DNA of 64,000 nt from Bdellovibrio sp047344985 (GCF_047344985.1 NZ_CP178861.1:2232001-2296000), one strand, 5' to 3'. Counted from the stretch's first letter, positions 34,161 through 45,600 are shown. Notes: generated by a model not told the origin, from the sequence alone. Made by a program: numbers and translations.

Positions 34161-37100
34161 CTACTGACAGAACTGATAGCTAGAATCTTTTTTGCACAAT
34201 TCTGATTTCATCATTTGATTCTGATCTTTCAAGGACTGAACTTCCGCCTCTAGAGAAGCAAGGTCGGCCTTTTGTTCTTTTTGAGAATCCATTAACGACA
34301 AAACGAGTGCATAAATTTCTTTAGTCGCATTAACCAGCATGTAAGAAAAACCACTATAGTTAACGACTTTAATCTCTGTTTCTGCCGTATCCCCTGGATG
34401 CATTTTAACTTGGCGAGTTTCTACAAGTTCCGGTGCTACCTTTTCAAATTCTTGCGCAATAACTCCCAATCGATCGTGGGTGTCTTCTCGGTTTTCACCT
34501 AAACCATTGTACTTATAATAAACCGGACGAACTCCAAGGACTTCATTCAGTCCTAAAGAAAAACTGCGAATGTCTTTTTTGAGACGGATATCGGAAGCAC
34601 AAGTTCCGCTTGTACCACCGTTATAACTCACACATCCTGTCGCAGTAATATTCCCCGACGAAGCCATGGACGCAGCCTGCACGCCGTTCTTACCGACTGC
34701 AACCGTACCCTCCGCATAAATATCCCACGTATGAATGCCGCCTCCCCATCCGCCAGGCATTGAAGTCAGACCAGCTCCCGGTGGAGTCACTGTCAATGTC
34801 GTGTCAGGCGCATTCGTTCCTACACCAATACTTCCGTTAGGATCGATAAAGAAGCGGCTTTTATTCGCGACGTTATCGTGGATATAAAAGTTTTGCGCGT
34901 TGTTGACGGAGGCATCTACTCCCATTTCAAATGTGCTTGTCGCATTTTGCTTAAACTGAATGGCACTGCGACGATCTGCTGTATTCGCTGTGGCGATAGT
35001 CAGGTAGGTCGAGGTGGTTCGGCTGTTTCCAGCAATACCCGATCCTATACCTAAATTTCCAGCCACTTCCATTTTGACACCGGGTGTACTGGAGCCCACG
35101 CCGACATTGCCATTAGGGAAGGTGACTGAGGAGATTGTGTTAGCAGAACGAGTTGCAACAATGGCGGGAGTACTAGCACTCAACGCATCGTTGACAGTCT
35201 CTAATTGCCAAGTAGAGCCACCTGTCGCTCGCGCGCGCCAGTACTTGTTATCCGCTAATGAAGAGGAACGATACCAATATAAATACGGTTCACCAGCCCC
35301 GGGCTGTTCGATGGTGATACTTCCCGTCGGTCCCGAGATTCCGGAGCCAAGAATATGCAGCCGTGAAGCCGGCGTCGCAGTCCCGATACCGACGTTGCCC
35401 CCAGAAGCAATAGTCATTCTCGTTGCACCACTCGTTTCAATGTTTATATCATAAGCATCGTTTGTTCCTAAAGTTGCTGTACCAGCAAAACTATTTCCAC
35501 CATTAGCAAAAAATCCAGTTGCAGAGTAGTTCGTGCAACCCATAACACCTGCAGCATCAAAGGTTAAAAGCTGTCCTACGGAACAGTTAAATGCCGCCAC
35601 TGTCGAACCCGTGCCATCACTTGCAAGAAGTCGGTTGGCAGTAAGGGAAGTGACACCTGTTCCACCTTTGCTTACCGGAATTGTGGGAAGCTGAGAGGTC
35701 GCAATCGTTCCGCTGATATCTCCGAATCCCAAAAGGGCGTTGACCCAATTGGTTCCGTCGTATCTCAAAGTTTGCCCCGCTGCATACGCCACAGGAGCGA
35801 CACTTTTACCTTTGATTTTATCAACGCTGGTTGTGCTGGATGTGCCGCTGACATCTCCAGAGAATGTCGATGACGTTCCAAGTTTACCATTAAACGTATT
35901 CCAATCTGTGGAACTTAAAAAACCATTCGTCGACGTATTTGCCTGAGAAATGGTGATATTTGGAGTTAAGCCACCGCTGGAAGATAAAGGCGCACTGGCC
36001 GTTACACTTGTCACACCATTTGACCCTGCTCCGTCACCGATTTTAACCCACGCAGCTCCTGTGTCTCGATAGAGCGAATTGTCATCAGAACCGATATAAA
36101 GTCGACCTGCTGTTCCCGCTGCTGGGCGAGACGCCACGGTTCCCGTTTGTACACTTGGAGTTCCGCCGACATTAAGGATTGAATCCGTAATACCGTAACC
36201 ACTCAGAGTTGTTGGCTTGCCAGTTGTGATTTTACTCCAATCAAGTGCAGGAATATCTGTCGCCGATAATGTTGTTCCTGTGGTCACACGTCCCTGAGCA
36301 TCGGTTGTGACTTTTGTATATGTACCAGCCGTGCCTGTATTTTTAAGAGTGGCAACGCCGGTTGCCGACATCGTTACGTCACCACTGAGCGCTACAGGAG
36401 CGTATTGAATTGTTCCGTCATAAACTAAAAATTGCGCCGCTGTTGGAGCTGTTGTCGAAACCGTTTTGCCTTTAATTTTATCAACGCTTGTTGAGTTGTA
36501 GTTTCCCGAAACGTCTCCGCTGAATGCCGTTGCTGTTCCTAGTTTATTGTTAAATGTATTCCAATCTGTTGAAGTCAAAAGACCCGTTGTCGAAGTGTTC
36601 GCTGTTGGAATTGCGACGTTGCTCGCTGCTGTTAAACGTCCTTGCGCATCGACTGTAAAACTTGGCACTTGCGTTCCTGAACCGTAGGAACCTGCAGTTA
36701 CCGCTGTATTCGCAAGAGAAATCGTTCCTGTGCTTGTGACGGGACCACCCGTTAATCCCGTACCAGTTGCAACACTCGTGACCGTTCCGCCACTACCACT
36801 TGAAGAACCCACAACATCCCAAGAAGCTCCGTTGTCACGATAGATTTTAAAAGTATCTGTGGCAACATACAGACGTCCTGAAGTTCCCGCCGCACCTTTT
36901 GTTGCATCCGTTCCGGATTTAATACTCGGAGTTCCACCCGTATTTTGCACGGCATCGGTCACACCATAACCACTAAGAGTTGTAGGTTTTCCCGTTGTGA
37001 TTTTACTCCAGTCGAGTGCTGGGATGTCCGTCGCTGATAATGTTGTTCCTGAAGTCACGCGACCTTGAGCATCGGTTGTGACTTTTGTATATGTGCCCGC

Positions 37101-38786
37101 AGTGCCCGTGTTTTTAAGCGTGGCAACGCCGGTTGCTGACATCGTCATGTCACCACTTAACGCCACAGGAGCGTACTGGGTTGTTCCATCATAGACTAAA
37201 AACTGCGCGGATGTAGGATCTGTTGCTGAAACTGAAATTCCTTTAATCTTGTCGACACTTGTTGAATTGTAAGTGCCAGAGAGATCTCCACTGAAGGATG
37301 TCGTCGTACCAAGCTTTCCGTTAAAAGTATTCCAATCTGCGGAAGTCAAAAGACCTGTCACGGAAGTGCTTGCCGTTGGAATCGCCACATTGCTTGCGGC
37401 CGTCAAACGTCCTTGGGCATCTACCGTAAAACTCGGAACTTGTGTTCCCGAGCCGTAGGAACCTGCTGTCACTGCAGTGTTCGCAAGAGAAATCGTTCCG
37501 GTCGTCGTGATCGTTCCACCAGTGAGTCCAGTGCCCGTCGCGACACTTGTGACAGTTCCGCCAGCATTGTTGTCGTTGGCCGGAGCCCACTTCGTTCCGT
37601 CGTATTTTAAAATCTGTCCCGCAGCCAATCCCGTCGTATCAACGTTAACACCTTTGATTTTGTTAACGGAAACAGCTCCAATACTTCCACTCACGTCCCC
37701 GGCCACTGAAACATTGATGGGCTGACACTGGAAAGAACCTGAAACCGAATTCCAGTAAGGAGTTTCATAGGCGGCACAGTTTGCACTGCCCACGGCAGAG
37801 TTGAACGCAGCCACAGTGTGATAGTTATTCAAAGTTGAATTTAGATTCGTAACATCACTGATCGCAATCGCAGAGCCCAACCACTGAGTTCCGTCATATT
37901 TTAAAAACTGTCCGTTTGCAGGAGCGGCATTTGAGATCGCGACTCCCTGAAGTTTGACAACAGAAGGATTGGGATAATTTCCGCTTAAATCTCCACCCGC
38001 TCCGCCTGTGGGCGTGCGAGCGTCCGTAAAGCGCGAGTCATTTCCTGCAGCCACCGTGCCCGCCGTCGTTCCCACATTCAAAGTGAGTTGCGGTGTGGAT
38101 GTTCCATTGGCGACAGAGATATAAGAATTCGCTGATGTCACGGAAGTAACTGTTCCTCCGGAGGCTCCTGTCACAGCTGCGCAAGAGAGAGCCGTTCCGT
38201 TCCAAGATAAAAATTCGTTCGCGTTACAAGTGGGCACTGTCGTCTTCAGTAAGAAATCACTCGCAATATTCGTTCCCAGTTTTTGCGCTGAAGCTGCATA
38301 GGCAGAATAAGGAACAGAGCGAATGATGTTGTCTGGAGAAATCAATCTCCATCCACTGCCATCGTGGAATTGCGCGCGCAACAACCGTCCGTCTGTATTA
38401 ATCGGAGCGTAAGTGCTGGAACCATCAGAACAGGTGTATCCACTACAAGCGCCGCAAGTGAATGTCGCTGAATTATTAAAAGCATCAAGAACGGTTGTGC
38501 CGCCAGCCAAAGGATAGTTGATCGTGCCCTTACCGATCGGAACGTCAAACACGCCTTTAGAATTAGCCATGTTAATGCCCGTCACATTCTCCTGATAGAT
38601 AACGCACTGACCGGAAGGATCTGTAATTTGAAAAATAAAACTGACGTTGGAAAACTCAAGTGGAGTGCCGTCGGATTTTAAGATACGACCTTGATATGTC
38701 AAAGCGGATGGAGAAGCGTGAAGAGGCACTGCCCATAAAAAAACAATCGCACTTAGCAGAAGGACGTTCCGGATAAAGTGTTCCAT
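34161..38786 (-). CDS. Giant fibre protein 2 with S74 chaperone C-terminus
   Basis: A 1541-residue exported protein with a signal peptide (MEHFIRNVLLLSAIVFLWAVPLHA) and head ALTYQGRILKSDGTPLEFSNVSFIFQI. A repetitive shaft follows with VTSVATGTGLTGG, SFTVDAQGRLTAASNVAIPT and DWSKITTGKPTTLSGYG blocks. Near residue 1150 on there are tail-like NVGIGTATPASRL motifs. The S74 chaperone domain begins at Ser1398 (SDIRLKKDI) and ends in a coiled-coil. AAGGAAG precedes the ATG. A perfect 12-bp inverted repeat lies upstream at 38862. Likely a trimeric surface fibre. Confidence 0.9.
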   Translation of the reverse strand: MEHFIRNVLLLSAIVFLWAVPLHASPSALTYQGRILKSDGTPLEFSNVSFIFQITDPSGQCVIYQENVTGINMANSKGVFDVPIGKGTINYPLAGGTTVLDAFNNSATFTCGACSGYTCSDGSSTYAPINTDGRLLRAQFHDGSGWRLISPDNIIRSVPYSAYAASAQKLGTNIASDFLLKTTVPTCNANEFLSWNGTALSCAAVTGASGGTVTSVTSANSYISVANGTSTPQLTLNVGTTAGTVAAGNDSRFTDARTPTGGAGGDLSGNYPNPSVVKLQGVAISNAAPANGQFLKYDGTQWLGSAIAISDVTNLNSTLNNYHTVAAFNSAVGSANCAAYETPYWNSVSGSFQCQPINVSVAGDVSGSIGAVSVNKIKGVNVDTTGLAAGQILKYDGTKWAPANDNNAGGTVTSVATGTGLTGGTITTTGTISLANTAVTAGSYGSGTQVPSFTVDAQGRLTAASNVAIPTASTSVTGLLTSADWNTFNGKLGTTTSFSGDLSGTYNSTSVDKIKGISVSATDPTSAQFLVYDGTTQYAPVALSGDMTMSATGVATLKNTGTAGTYTKVTTDAQGRVTSGTTLSATDIPALDWSKITTGKPTTLSGYGVTDAVQNTGGTPSIKSGTDATKGAAGTSGRLYVATDTFKIYRDNGASWDVVGSSSGSGGTVTSVATGTGLTGGPVTSTGTISLANTAVTAGSYGSGTQVPSFTVDAQGRLTAASNVAIPTANTSTTGLLTSTDWNTFNNKLGTATAFSGDVSGNYNSTSVDKIKGKTVSTTAPTAAQFLVYDGTIQYAPVALSGDVTMSATGVATLKNTGTAGTYTKVTTDAQGRVTTGTTLSATDIPALDWSKITTGKPTTLSGYGITDSILNVGGTPSVQTGTVASRPAAGTAGRLYIGSDDNSLYRDTGAAWVKIGDGAGSNGVTSVTASAPLSSSGGLTPNITISQANTSTNGFLSSTDWNTFNGKLGTSSTFSGDVSGTSSTTSVDKIKGKSVAPVAYAAGQTLRYDGTNWVNALLGFGDISGTIATSQLPTIPVSKGGTGVTSLTANRLLASDGTGSTVAAFNCSVGQLLTFDAAGVMGCTNYSATGFFANGGNSFAGTATLGTNDAYDINIETSGATRMTIASGGNVGIGTATPASRLHILGSGISGPTGSITIEQPGAGEPYLYWYRSSSLADNKYWRARATGGSTWQLETVNDALSASTPAIVATRSANTISSVTFPNGNVGVGSSTPGVKMEVAGNLGIGSGIAGNSRTTSTYLTIATANTADRRSAIQFKQNATSTFEMGVDASVNNAQNFYIHDNVANKSRFFIDPNGSIGVGTNAPDTTLTVTPPGAGLTSMPGGWGGGIHTWDIYAEGTVAVGKNGVQAASMASSGNITATGCVSYNGGTSGTCASDIRLKKDIRSFSLGLNEVLGVRPVYYKYNGLGENREDTHDRLGVIAQEFEKVAPELVETRQVKMHPGDTAETEIKVVNYSGFSYMLVNATKEIYALVLSLMDSQKEQKADLASLEAEVQSLKDQNQMMKSELCKKDSSYQFCQ

Positions 38787-39260
38787 GTCTTCCTTATCGG
38801 AAGATTCTTAACCGATGTTTAACATCCAACGCAAAACTATTCGTATTAACTCATTAGTAATCTAGCTTGTCTCGTAATGAGACAAGCTAGACCGCTTAAA
38901 CTTAAAAGGGCATTCACTTAAGAATATACGAACCCCAAGCGACTCTCCCCTCAAAGTATTCTAGACAAAACTTGCCCATGCAAATTCATCGCAATAGATC
39001 TAATCGTGGAGCACTCGCTTCCACACTGCACACCTCTTGATAAATGTTCTGACCAATATGAGAGCGAAGCCGTTCCAATTTTCGACTCTGTATTTTTTGC
39101 TCCCGTACAATTGGGATCGTTGAGTCTTTTTTGTGTAGAAGAAATTTTCGTTTTCAAATTCTTAAACAGCTCAATCAAATTTTTTTTAGCCAACGTCACC
39201 ACGATGTTATGCAAGCAAGTGGCACAGCACATGCTTGAATGTTCAGTGGGGGTATTCAAG
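38787..39260. other. Divergent intergenic region (no gene supported)
   Basis: 474 bp between the leftward fibre 2 gene and the rightward Kre9-like gene. It should hold both promoters. The clear element is a perfect inverted repeat at 38862-38890. An in-frame extension of the rightward gene and an antisense frame cross this region, but neither looks coding. Confidence 0.5.
38862..38890. promoter_or_regulatory. Perfect 12-bp inverted repeat upstream of fibre 2
   Basis: CTAGCTTGTCTC (38862-38873) and GAGACAAGCTAG (38879-38890) with a 5-nt spacer, 76 bp before the fibre 2 start. No T-tract follows, so it is not a standard terminator. It could be a regulator site or a leader hairpin. Confidence 0.55.
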
Positions 39261-39977
39261 ATGACACAGTCTAAATTAACTCATTCTCTTTTTGTTGCTG
39301 CGCTTTTCTTCGGAAATTTGGTGCACGCTCAAACTCTTTCTTTAAATTACCCAATAGGTGGCGAAACCATCATGGCTGGAACCAACCCTTCCACCTCTGG
39401 TTCATCCTGGGAGACGACATATATTCTCTATAGCTGGAGTAATTTCACGAACACACCTATTGCCTTCGACATGTACAAAGGCAGTCAAATGGTCAGCCGT
39501 GTTCAATCGACTTATATATCGTTAGGTGGTTCCATGACGGCACACTGGGTTATTCCAGCGTGGCAAGAACCTGGTGCCGATTATCAAATCAAAGTTGTGA
39601 ATTTAAATGATTCGTCAGTTCTTTCTCAAAGCGGCGCCTTTTCTATTGTAGCTCCGCCCGTTCCCACTGTGAGTTGGATTTCACCGACCGCAGGGAAATG
39701 TTTTAAAAGATCAGGGAAAAACCCTCTTATTTATATGCAATGGTCAGCGGCTGGAGAGTTTGCGACTCTTCGACTTCCCGGCACGATTGAAATTCTAAAA
39801 GGCGAAACTGTTTATAAGACGGTCGTTGAAAATAGCTGGAATGCTCAACTTGTTTTAAGCCGTATTTCAGAGATGATTCCGAAAACTATGCCTTTGGGCA
39901 ATGACTATAGAGTTCGTATCAGAACACCTTCAATGGGTTATGAGTTTGTCAGTCCTTACTTTGGGATCTGCAAGTAG
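39261..39977 (+). CDS. Exported protein with Kre9/KNH-like domain
   Basis: A 238-residue protein with a signal peptide (MTQSKLTHSLFVAALFFGNLVHA). The first domain has LNYPIGGETIMAG, SWSNFTNTPIAFDMYKG and DYQIKVVNLNDSSVLSQSGAFSI, the pattern of the Kre9/KNH (Ser-Thr-rich) extracellular domain. A second beta-part with VSWISPTAGKCF follows. The ATG at 39261 is chosen because everything upstream reads as non-coding. It ends at a strong terminator. Single gene, rightward, between two leftward fibre genes. Confidence 0.72.
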   Translation: MTQSKLTHSLFVAALFFGNLVHAQTLSLNYPIGGETIMAGTNPSTSGSSWETTYILYSWSNFTNTPIAFDMYKGSQMVSRVQSTYISLGGSMTAHWVIPAWQEPGADYQIKVVNLNDSSVLSQSGAFSIVAPPVPTVSWISPTAGKCFKRSGKNPLIYMQWSAAGEFATLRLPGTIEILKGETVYKTVVENSWNAQLVLSRISEMIPKTMPLGNDYRVRIRTPSMGYEFVSPYFGICK

Positions 39978-39998
39978 CCCCCGCTCGGGGGCTTTATT
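39977..39998 (+). terminator. Intrinsic terminator after the Kre9-like gene
   Basis: GCCCCC (39977-39982) pairs with GGGGGC (39987-39992) over a 4-nt loop, followed by TTTATTCT. The stem begins at the last base of the stop codon. Confidence 0.85.
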
Positions 39999-40018
39999 CT
40001 GGTGGGTGCCTTTGTTCT

Positions 40019-42610
40019 TTAAGGTTGTCTTACCCGGGGAACGTATTGAGGAAAAAGAGCGTTCATAGAATCCATACTTCCTAGGCGACCGTTAGTAGTA
40101 TCGCCCCAGCACTTCAGAACTCCTCCCATCGTAATTCCACAGGTATAACTGCTTCCTCCGGAGATACCAGAATAGCCGGTCCCACTATCAATGACTACCG
40201 GTAAACTTTTACTAACTGAAGTTCCGTCGCCTATTGGACCATAAAAATTATAGCCCCAACATTTCAGAACTCCTCCGGTGGTAATTCCGCAGGTATGATC
40301 AAATCCTGCTGTAATACTGGAATAACTAGTTCCACTTTCAATGACTACGGGTAAAGTTCTTTGTGTTGAGGTGCCGTCTCCTAACCTGCCATAATTATTA
40401 TTACCCCAACACTTTAGGACGCCACCCGTGGTAATTCCGCAGGTATGTCCCCCTGTACCGCTGCCATTGCTGGAACCGGCGATGCTGGAATAAACGGTTC
40501 CACTATCAATCACTACTGGTAAATTTTTATTAGTTGTTGTTCCATCACCTAATTGGCCATAATTATTGTAACCCCAGCATTTCAAAACTCCTGTCGTCGT
40601 AATTCCACAGGTATGGCTTCCTCCGGCGGAGATGCTAGAATAATTTGTTCCACCATCAATCACTACCGGTAAATTTTTATCAGTTGTTGTTCCATCTCCC
40701 ACTTGACCATAAATATTATAACCCCAGCACTTTAAAACTCCCGCCGTCGTAATTCCACAGGTATGGCTTCCTCCGGCGGAGATGCTAGAATAATTTGTTC
40801 CACCATCAATCACTACCGGTAAATTTTGATTAGTTGTTGTTCCATCTCCCACTTGACCATAATTATTGCGACCCCAGCATTTCAAAAATCCCGCCGTCGT
40901 AATTCCACAGGTATGGCTTCCTCCAGTGGAGATGCTGGAATAAGTGGTTCCACTATCAATCACTACTGGTGAAGATCTTTGAGTTGCCATACCATCTCCC
41001 AGTTGACCCGAACTATTAGCACCCCAGCACTTTAAAACTCCCGTCGTCGTAACTCCACAGGTATGGCCCCCTCCTGCGATGATGCCGGAATAACCTCCAC
41101 CATCAATCACTATTGGTGAATATCTAAACCTTGCCATTCCATCTCCTAAATTACCGGAATTAGAACCCCAACACTTTAGAATTCCGCCCGTCGTAACTCC
41201 ACAGGTAAACCCACCCCCTGTCGTGATGCTGGAATAACTGGTCCCACTTTCAATCACTACGGGTGTAGTCTTAGCAATTGTCGTCCCATCTCCCAAACTA
41301 CCACCCGAATTCCCTCCCCAGCACTTCAGAACTCCGCCCGTCGTAATTCCACAGGCATTTACCTTTTCGCTGACGCGAGAATAAGTAGTCCCACTATCAA
41401 CCACTACCGGCAAACTTCTATTAATGGTTGTCCCATCTCCCACTTGACCATCGAAATTATACCCCCAACACTTCAAAACTCCCGCCGTCGTAATTCCACA
41501 GGTGGTAGAATCCCCCACAGTGATTTCTGAATATTTTGTCCCACTATTAATCACTACAGGTGAAGTTTTATCAACTGTCGTTCCGTCTCCCAGTTGACCA
41601 AAACCATTGTCGCCCCAACATTTCAAAACTCCCGTAGTGGTAATTCCGCAGGTATGATAGGCTCCCACATCGACGCGAGAATAACTTACTCCACTGTCAA
41701 TCACTATTGGTGAAGTTTTACCGATTGTAGTCCCATCCCCCAATCGTCCCTGACTATTTCCGCCCCAACATTTCAGAACTCCGGCCGTCGTAATTCCACA
41801 AGCATATTGTTGCCCTGCTGCCACACTGGAATAACTGGTCCCACTATCAACCACTACTGGTAAATATCTTTGAGTTGTCGTCCCATCTCCTATTTCACCC
41901 TGACCATTCGAACCCCAACATTTCAGTACACCACCTGTCGTGATTCCGCAGGTATGAGAGTTTCCTCCCGCAACGCTGGAATAGCTGGTCCCACTGTCAA
42001 TCACTACTGGCGTACTTTTATAATTTGTTGTTCCATCTCCCAGTTGAGCAGAAGCATTCTCATTCCAACAAAATAATGTTCCGTCGGAATTAATAGCACA
42101 GACATGCATAGTCCCAGCCGAAACTGCCGTCACTGTCTTATAAGGAGTTGTATCATCGTCAATGATAGCTTGAGTTTGCACGTTAGCTGCACCTAATGAC
42201 ACGTTGGTACTCGCCGTCGTCGTTCCTTCTAAAGCTATTCTTAAAAATTTCTCTACTTCAGCCACTGCATTTTGCTGGAGATTGTAACTAACACTAAACG
42301 ACGTGGCGCCTTTGGGAAACACAAAGGAACTGCTAGATAGAGAGTTATAATGCACACCGCTCACTGCGGAGCCTCCCACCAAATACAGAATCGTCATATC
42401 TTTACAGGCTGGAGATGAAAGCTGTGCCGTGAAATTTACGGCAATACTGTCCTCATTACTTATTATCGCAGGATTTGCGATAGTTAATGTATTTGCAGAA
42501 CAAGAATTGACTGCCAACAACTGGTTAAAGATCTGATTAGTTATAGGCCATGCTGGTTGAAAACTTATTGTTAAATAAAGAAAAATAGTTTTAACGGCAA
42601 AACGTTTCAT
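40019..42610 (-). CDS. Calx-beta plus 14-repeat RCC1 propeller protein
   Basis: An 863-residue exported protein. After a signal peptide comes a Calx-beta domain (about 40-150, IISNEDSIAVNFTAQL and SVSYNLQQ). Then 14 RCC1-type repeats of about 51 residues run to the C-terminus, each close to HTCGITTGGVLKCWG-N-GQLGDGTT with PVVIDSGTSYSS. Fourteen repeats equal two 7-bladed propellers. Each repeat has two cysteines 10 apart, which suggests one disulphide per blade. ATG at 42608-42610 lies 15 bp after the fibre 3 stop, so it is in the same operon. It is probably a surface partner of that fibre. Confidence 0.85.
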   Translation of the reverse strand: MKRFAVKTIFLYLTISFQPAWPITNQIFNQLLAVNSCSANTLTIANPAIISNEDSIAVNFTAQLSSPACKDMTILYLVGGSAVSGVHYNSLSSSSFVFPKGATSFSVSYNLQQNAVAEVEKFLRIALEGTTTASTNVSLGAANVQTQAIIDDDTTPYKTVTAVSAGTMHVCAINSDGTLFCWNENASAQLGDGTTNYKSTPVVIDSGTSYSSVAGGNSHTCGITTGGVLKCWGSNGQGEIGDGTTTQRYLPVVVDSGTSYSSVAAGQQYACGITTAGVLKCWGGNSQGRLGDGTTIGKTSPIVIDSGVSYSRVDVGAYHTCGITTTGVLKCWGDNGFGQLGDGTTVDKTSPVVINSGTKYSEITVGDSTTCGITTAGVLKCWGYNFDGQVGDGTTINRSLPVVVDSGTTYSRVSEKVNACGITTGGVLKCWGGNSGGSLGDGTTIAKTTPVVIESGTSYSSITTGGGFTCGVTTGGILKCWGSNSGNLGDGMARFRYSPIVIDGGGYSGIIAGGGHTCGVTTTGVLKCWGANSSGQLGDGMATQRSSPVVIDSGTTYSSISTGGSHTCGITTAGFLKCWGRNNYGQVGDGTTTNQNLPVVIDGGTNYSSISAGGSHTCGITTAGVLKCWGYNIYGQVGDGTTTDKNLPVVIDGGTNYSSISAGGSHTCGITTTGVLKCWGYNNYGQLGDGTTTNKNLPVVIDSGTVYSSIAGSSNGSGTGGHTCGITTGGVLKCWGNNNYGRLGDGTSTQRTLPVVIESGTSYSSITAGFDHTCGITTGGVLKCWGYNFYGPIGDGTSVSKSLPVVIDSGTGYSGISGGSSYTCGITMGGVLKCWGDTTNGRLGSMDSMNALFPQYVPRVRQP

Positions 42611-42625
42611 TTTTAATCCCAACTA

Positions 42626-45600
42626 TTATTGAAACCCTGAAGACCAAGTGACATAACAGCGCCAAGTGCTGGCAACATAAATTGTAGAAACCCCATAAAT
42701 CGTTTGTGTACCACTGGTGGTGGCTGCGTTCGCCGGATTAAAATAAGTATTACTACAACCGGTAAAAGTATAAGTTCGTGCCGTGGTATCAGAAACTATA
42801 ATTGTGTATGTCCCGCCGTTCACCATATTTGACAATGCGATAGTAGTTCCACCCACTGACTGCAATAGATGTGTGTTACTCAAAGATAGATCCACTGCTC
42901 CACCTGTTGCGACGACATTGGTCGCCGTCGTCACTGCGCCATTTACAGCGAGTTTTGATCCTGGGCTAGTCGTCCCTATACCGACATTGCCAGCGGCATC
43001 AATTCGCATACGTTCATTTACGTCGGCACTGCCGCCCGTATAAAATCGCAAATTTCCTGAAGCGTTGTTCGAAACCACAGCAAGGCCTGCAGAGGAACTT
43101 GAAGTCAGAGCCGTACCACCTGTCTTTGCCGCCCCAGAAGCAGTATAACCAATGCTATATGCTTGAATGCTGATGTTTGCAGCTGAGGAACTTGCGCCCA
43201 AGCTCGCAACTCCGGCGGTTCCAGTACTTGGGTTGTAGATATAACTCGTTTCAATCCCGTTGCTGCTTCTCTCAAGATGTAAAAGAGCACCCGGAGTTGC
43301 CGTCCCGATACCGACGTTACCGCCAGCCACATTATAATAAATATTACTTCCTGAAGTCGTCCATTGAGATCCCGATGGTATCGCCGAGTTACAGATGATT
43401 GATCCCGTTCCATCAGAAGTACACATCGAGTTGTTCGTTATACCACTCACACCAACCAAAGGAACACTGCCTGAAACTGTACCTGTGTTTTGAATTGCCG
43501 CAGTACCAAGACCAAGATTTGATCTTGCGGCAACCGCTGTGGTCGCTCCTGTACCGCCACCTGCAAGTCCCAATGTTCCAAATGCTGGTACGCCAGCTCC
43601 TGCAGAAATCAACGCTTGTCCTGAAGTTCCTGCTGCTGTTGTCATGGCTTTAGAACCATCCATGTACAGGATACCGCCAGCAGTTACGCCAAGAGATCCG
43701 TTATTTGTACCACCACGAGCGATCGGTAAAACTCCTGTTGTTAATTTGCTGACGTCATGATTTGGAAGCATAGTTGTATCAAGCAAACCACCCGCATCAA
43801 GTTTTGCAATTTTACTAGCGTAGGTAGCACTTCCACCGACAGCTGATGAGTTTAATGTCAAAACTGGAGTCGTTGTTGTCGTTGCAACAGAAATATCTGT
43901 ATTCGCACTTGTCACACTCGTCACAGTTCCGCCACCACCAGAAGCAGCAATCGTGATTCCTCCAGCAGAGTTCGTCACTGTAATTCCGGAACCTGCTGTG
44001 ATGTTAGCTAAAGAGAAGCCAGTTCCGTTACCAATAAGAAGTTGGCCATTTGCCGCATTGGCGTCAGGGTAACTTACAACTCTCTGTCTTGCTGGTGTAC
44101 TATTTGTCCAATACAAATTTGTTCCGTTACTTTCAATATTTCCACTGACTGGAGTCGTGACCAAGGTTCCTGCAGGAATTCTCATTGGTGAAAGTGTCGT
44201 TGTGCCAGTTGCTAACGTCAGCATGCCTGTCATTGTACCACCGGAAGTTTGCAACGCACCCGGTGCGGTCTGCGCCTGACACGCGAAACCGGCCGCTGTC
44301 CACGTCGGAACGTGTCCTACTGTTGAACAAGCAAATTCATAAAACTTATTCGTGCTATCCACCATGGCAAATCCAGTTGTCGCCGTATTCACACCCGTGA
44401 AATTCAAATCAGAACCGAGAATAGTTCCATCTAAAATCTTTCCAGTTGTTACTGCATTCGCAGCAATCGTTGCGGCAACGGATCCAGGGCCCGTCGCAGT
44501 TACATCACCCGTCAATGCCGTGACATAATTTCCTGCAGGTTGTTTCGTATTAAACGCGTCGTAATCTGTTTTACTTAAAAGACCGGCCGTCGTTCCTGCC
44601 GCTGATGCCATTGGAATATTCAATGTGTGAGTATCGGAGGCTGAAGACCATGCTGGAGCTGCTCCAGCAGTACCAATCGCGAATGATTGTGTTGAACCTG
44701 TTTGTCCACCAAGAGATGTTAAGCCTGCGCCAGAAACACCGAGTGCTTTCACAGCTCCATCCCAATATTTAATTTGATTTGATGTCGTGTTATACCAAAC
44801 TTTACCTTTGTCGGCAGCAGTTAAACCTGCTGGATCACTCGCCAAACTATTCAAACCCAACAAACCTGTCATCACATCACCAGCTTTGTTCACTGGCGTG
44901 TAAGTCAATGCTGTCGTTACATCGGCGGCACTGATATTCGCACCCACAGTCACACGGCCTTTAGCATCGACAGTGACTTTTGAATAAGTTCCCGCCGTAA
45001 CTCCCGAGTTCGCGAGTGTCGTTGTTAATGATCCCGCAGTCGAAGTTACATCACCCGTTAATGCAGGCATACGCGCTGCTGCCAGTGTCCCTGTTGCATC
45101 CGCTGTTCCAAGATCTACAGAGTTTTTAGTAGCAAGAGTTCCAAGACCTGTTACATCTGAATTTGAAAGTTGAGCTGCAACCCAATTTGTTCCATTCCAA
45201 CGGAGTGTTTGTCCTGATGTTGTACCATTTGAAATTGAAATTACCGGAGCCGCGCCTCCTGAACTCGCTAAAGGTGCCGTTGCTGTCACACCAGTCACAG
45301 TTCCAGTTCCCGCATTGTCAGTTCCGCAGATCCAACCCGTGCCATTCCATTTTAAAACTTCGTTATTCGCACAAGCCACGTTGTTAGGTTTATAAGAAAG
45401 ATATTGTCCCGCTGCTGAAGAAACACGGTCCACGCGAACGTTATTAACCGTCACCGCACCTAAGTTAGTGATAACGGCATCACCTGACATGGTTTGCGCC
45501 ACAGCTGCATTTGTTCCATCACCGATCCAAATTTTTCCATTCACAAGCGAAGGTAACAATGGTGTCGGAGCCTGACATGCCCAACCTGTTGCTGTCCATG

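Noticed and set aside
38951..39259. 102-residue leftward frame upstream of the Kre9-like gene
   Set aside because: Overlaps a rightward gene's promoter region, no ribosome site, no motif; likely chance.
39006..39260. 85-residue N-terminal extension of the Kre9-like protein
   Set aside because: A signal peptide begins at the internal ATG at 39261, and the extension is unlike a leader.
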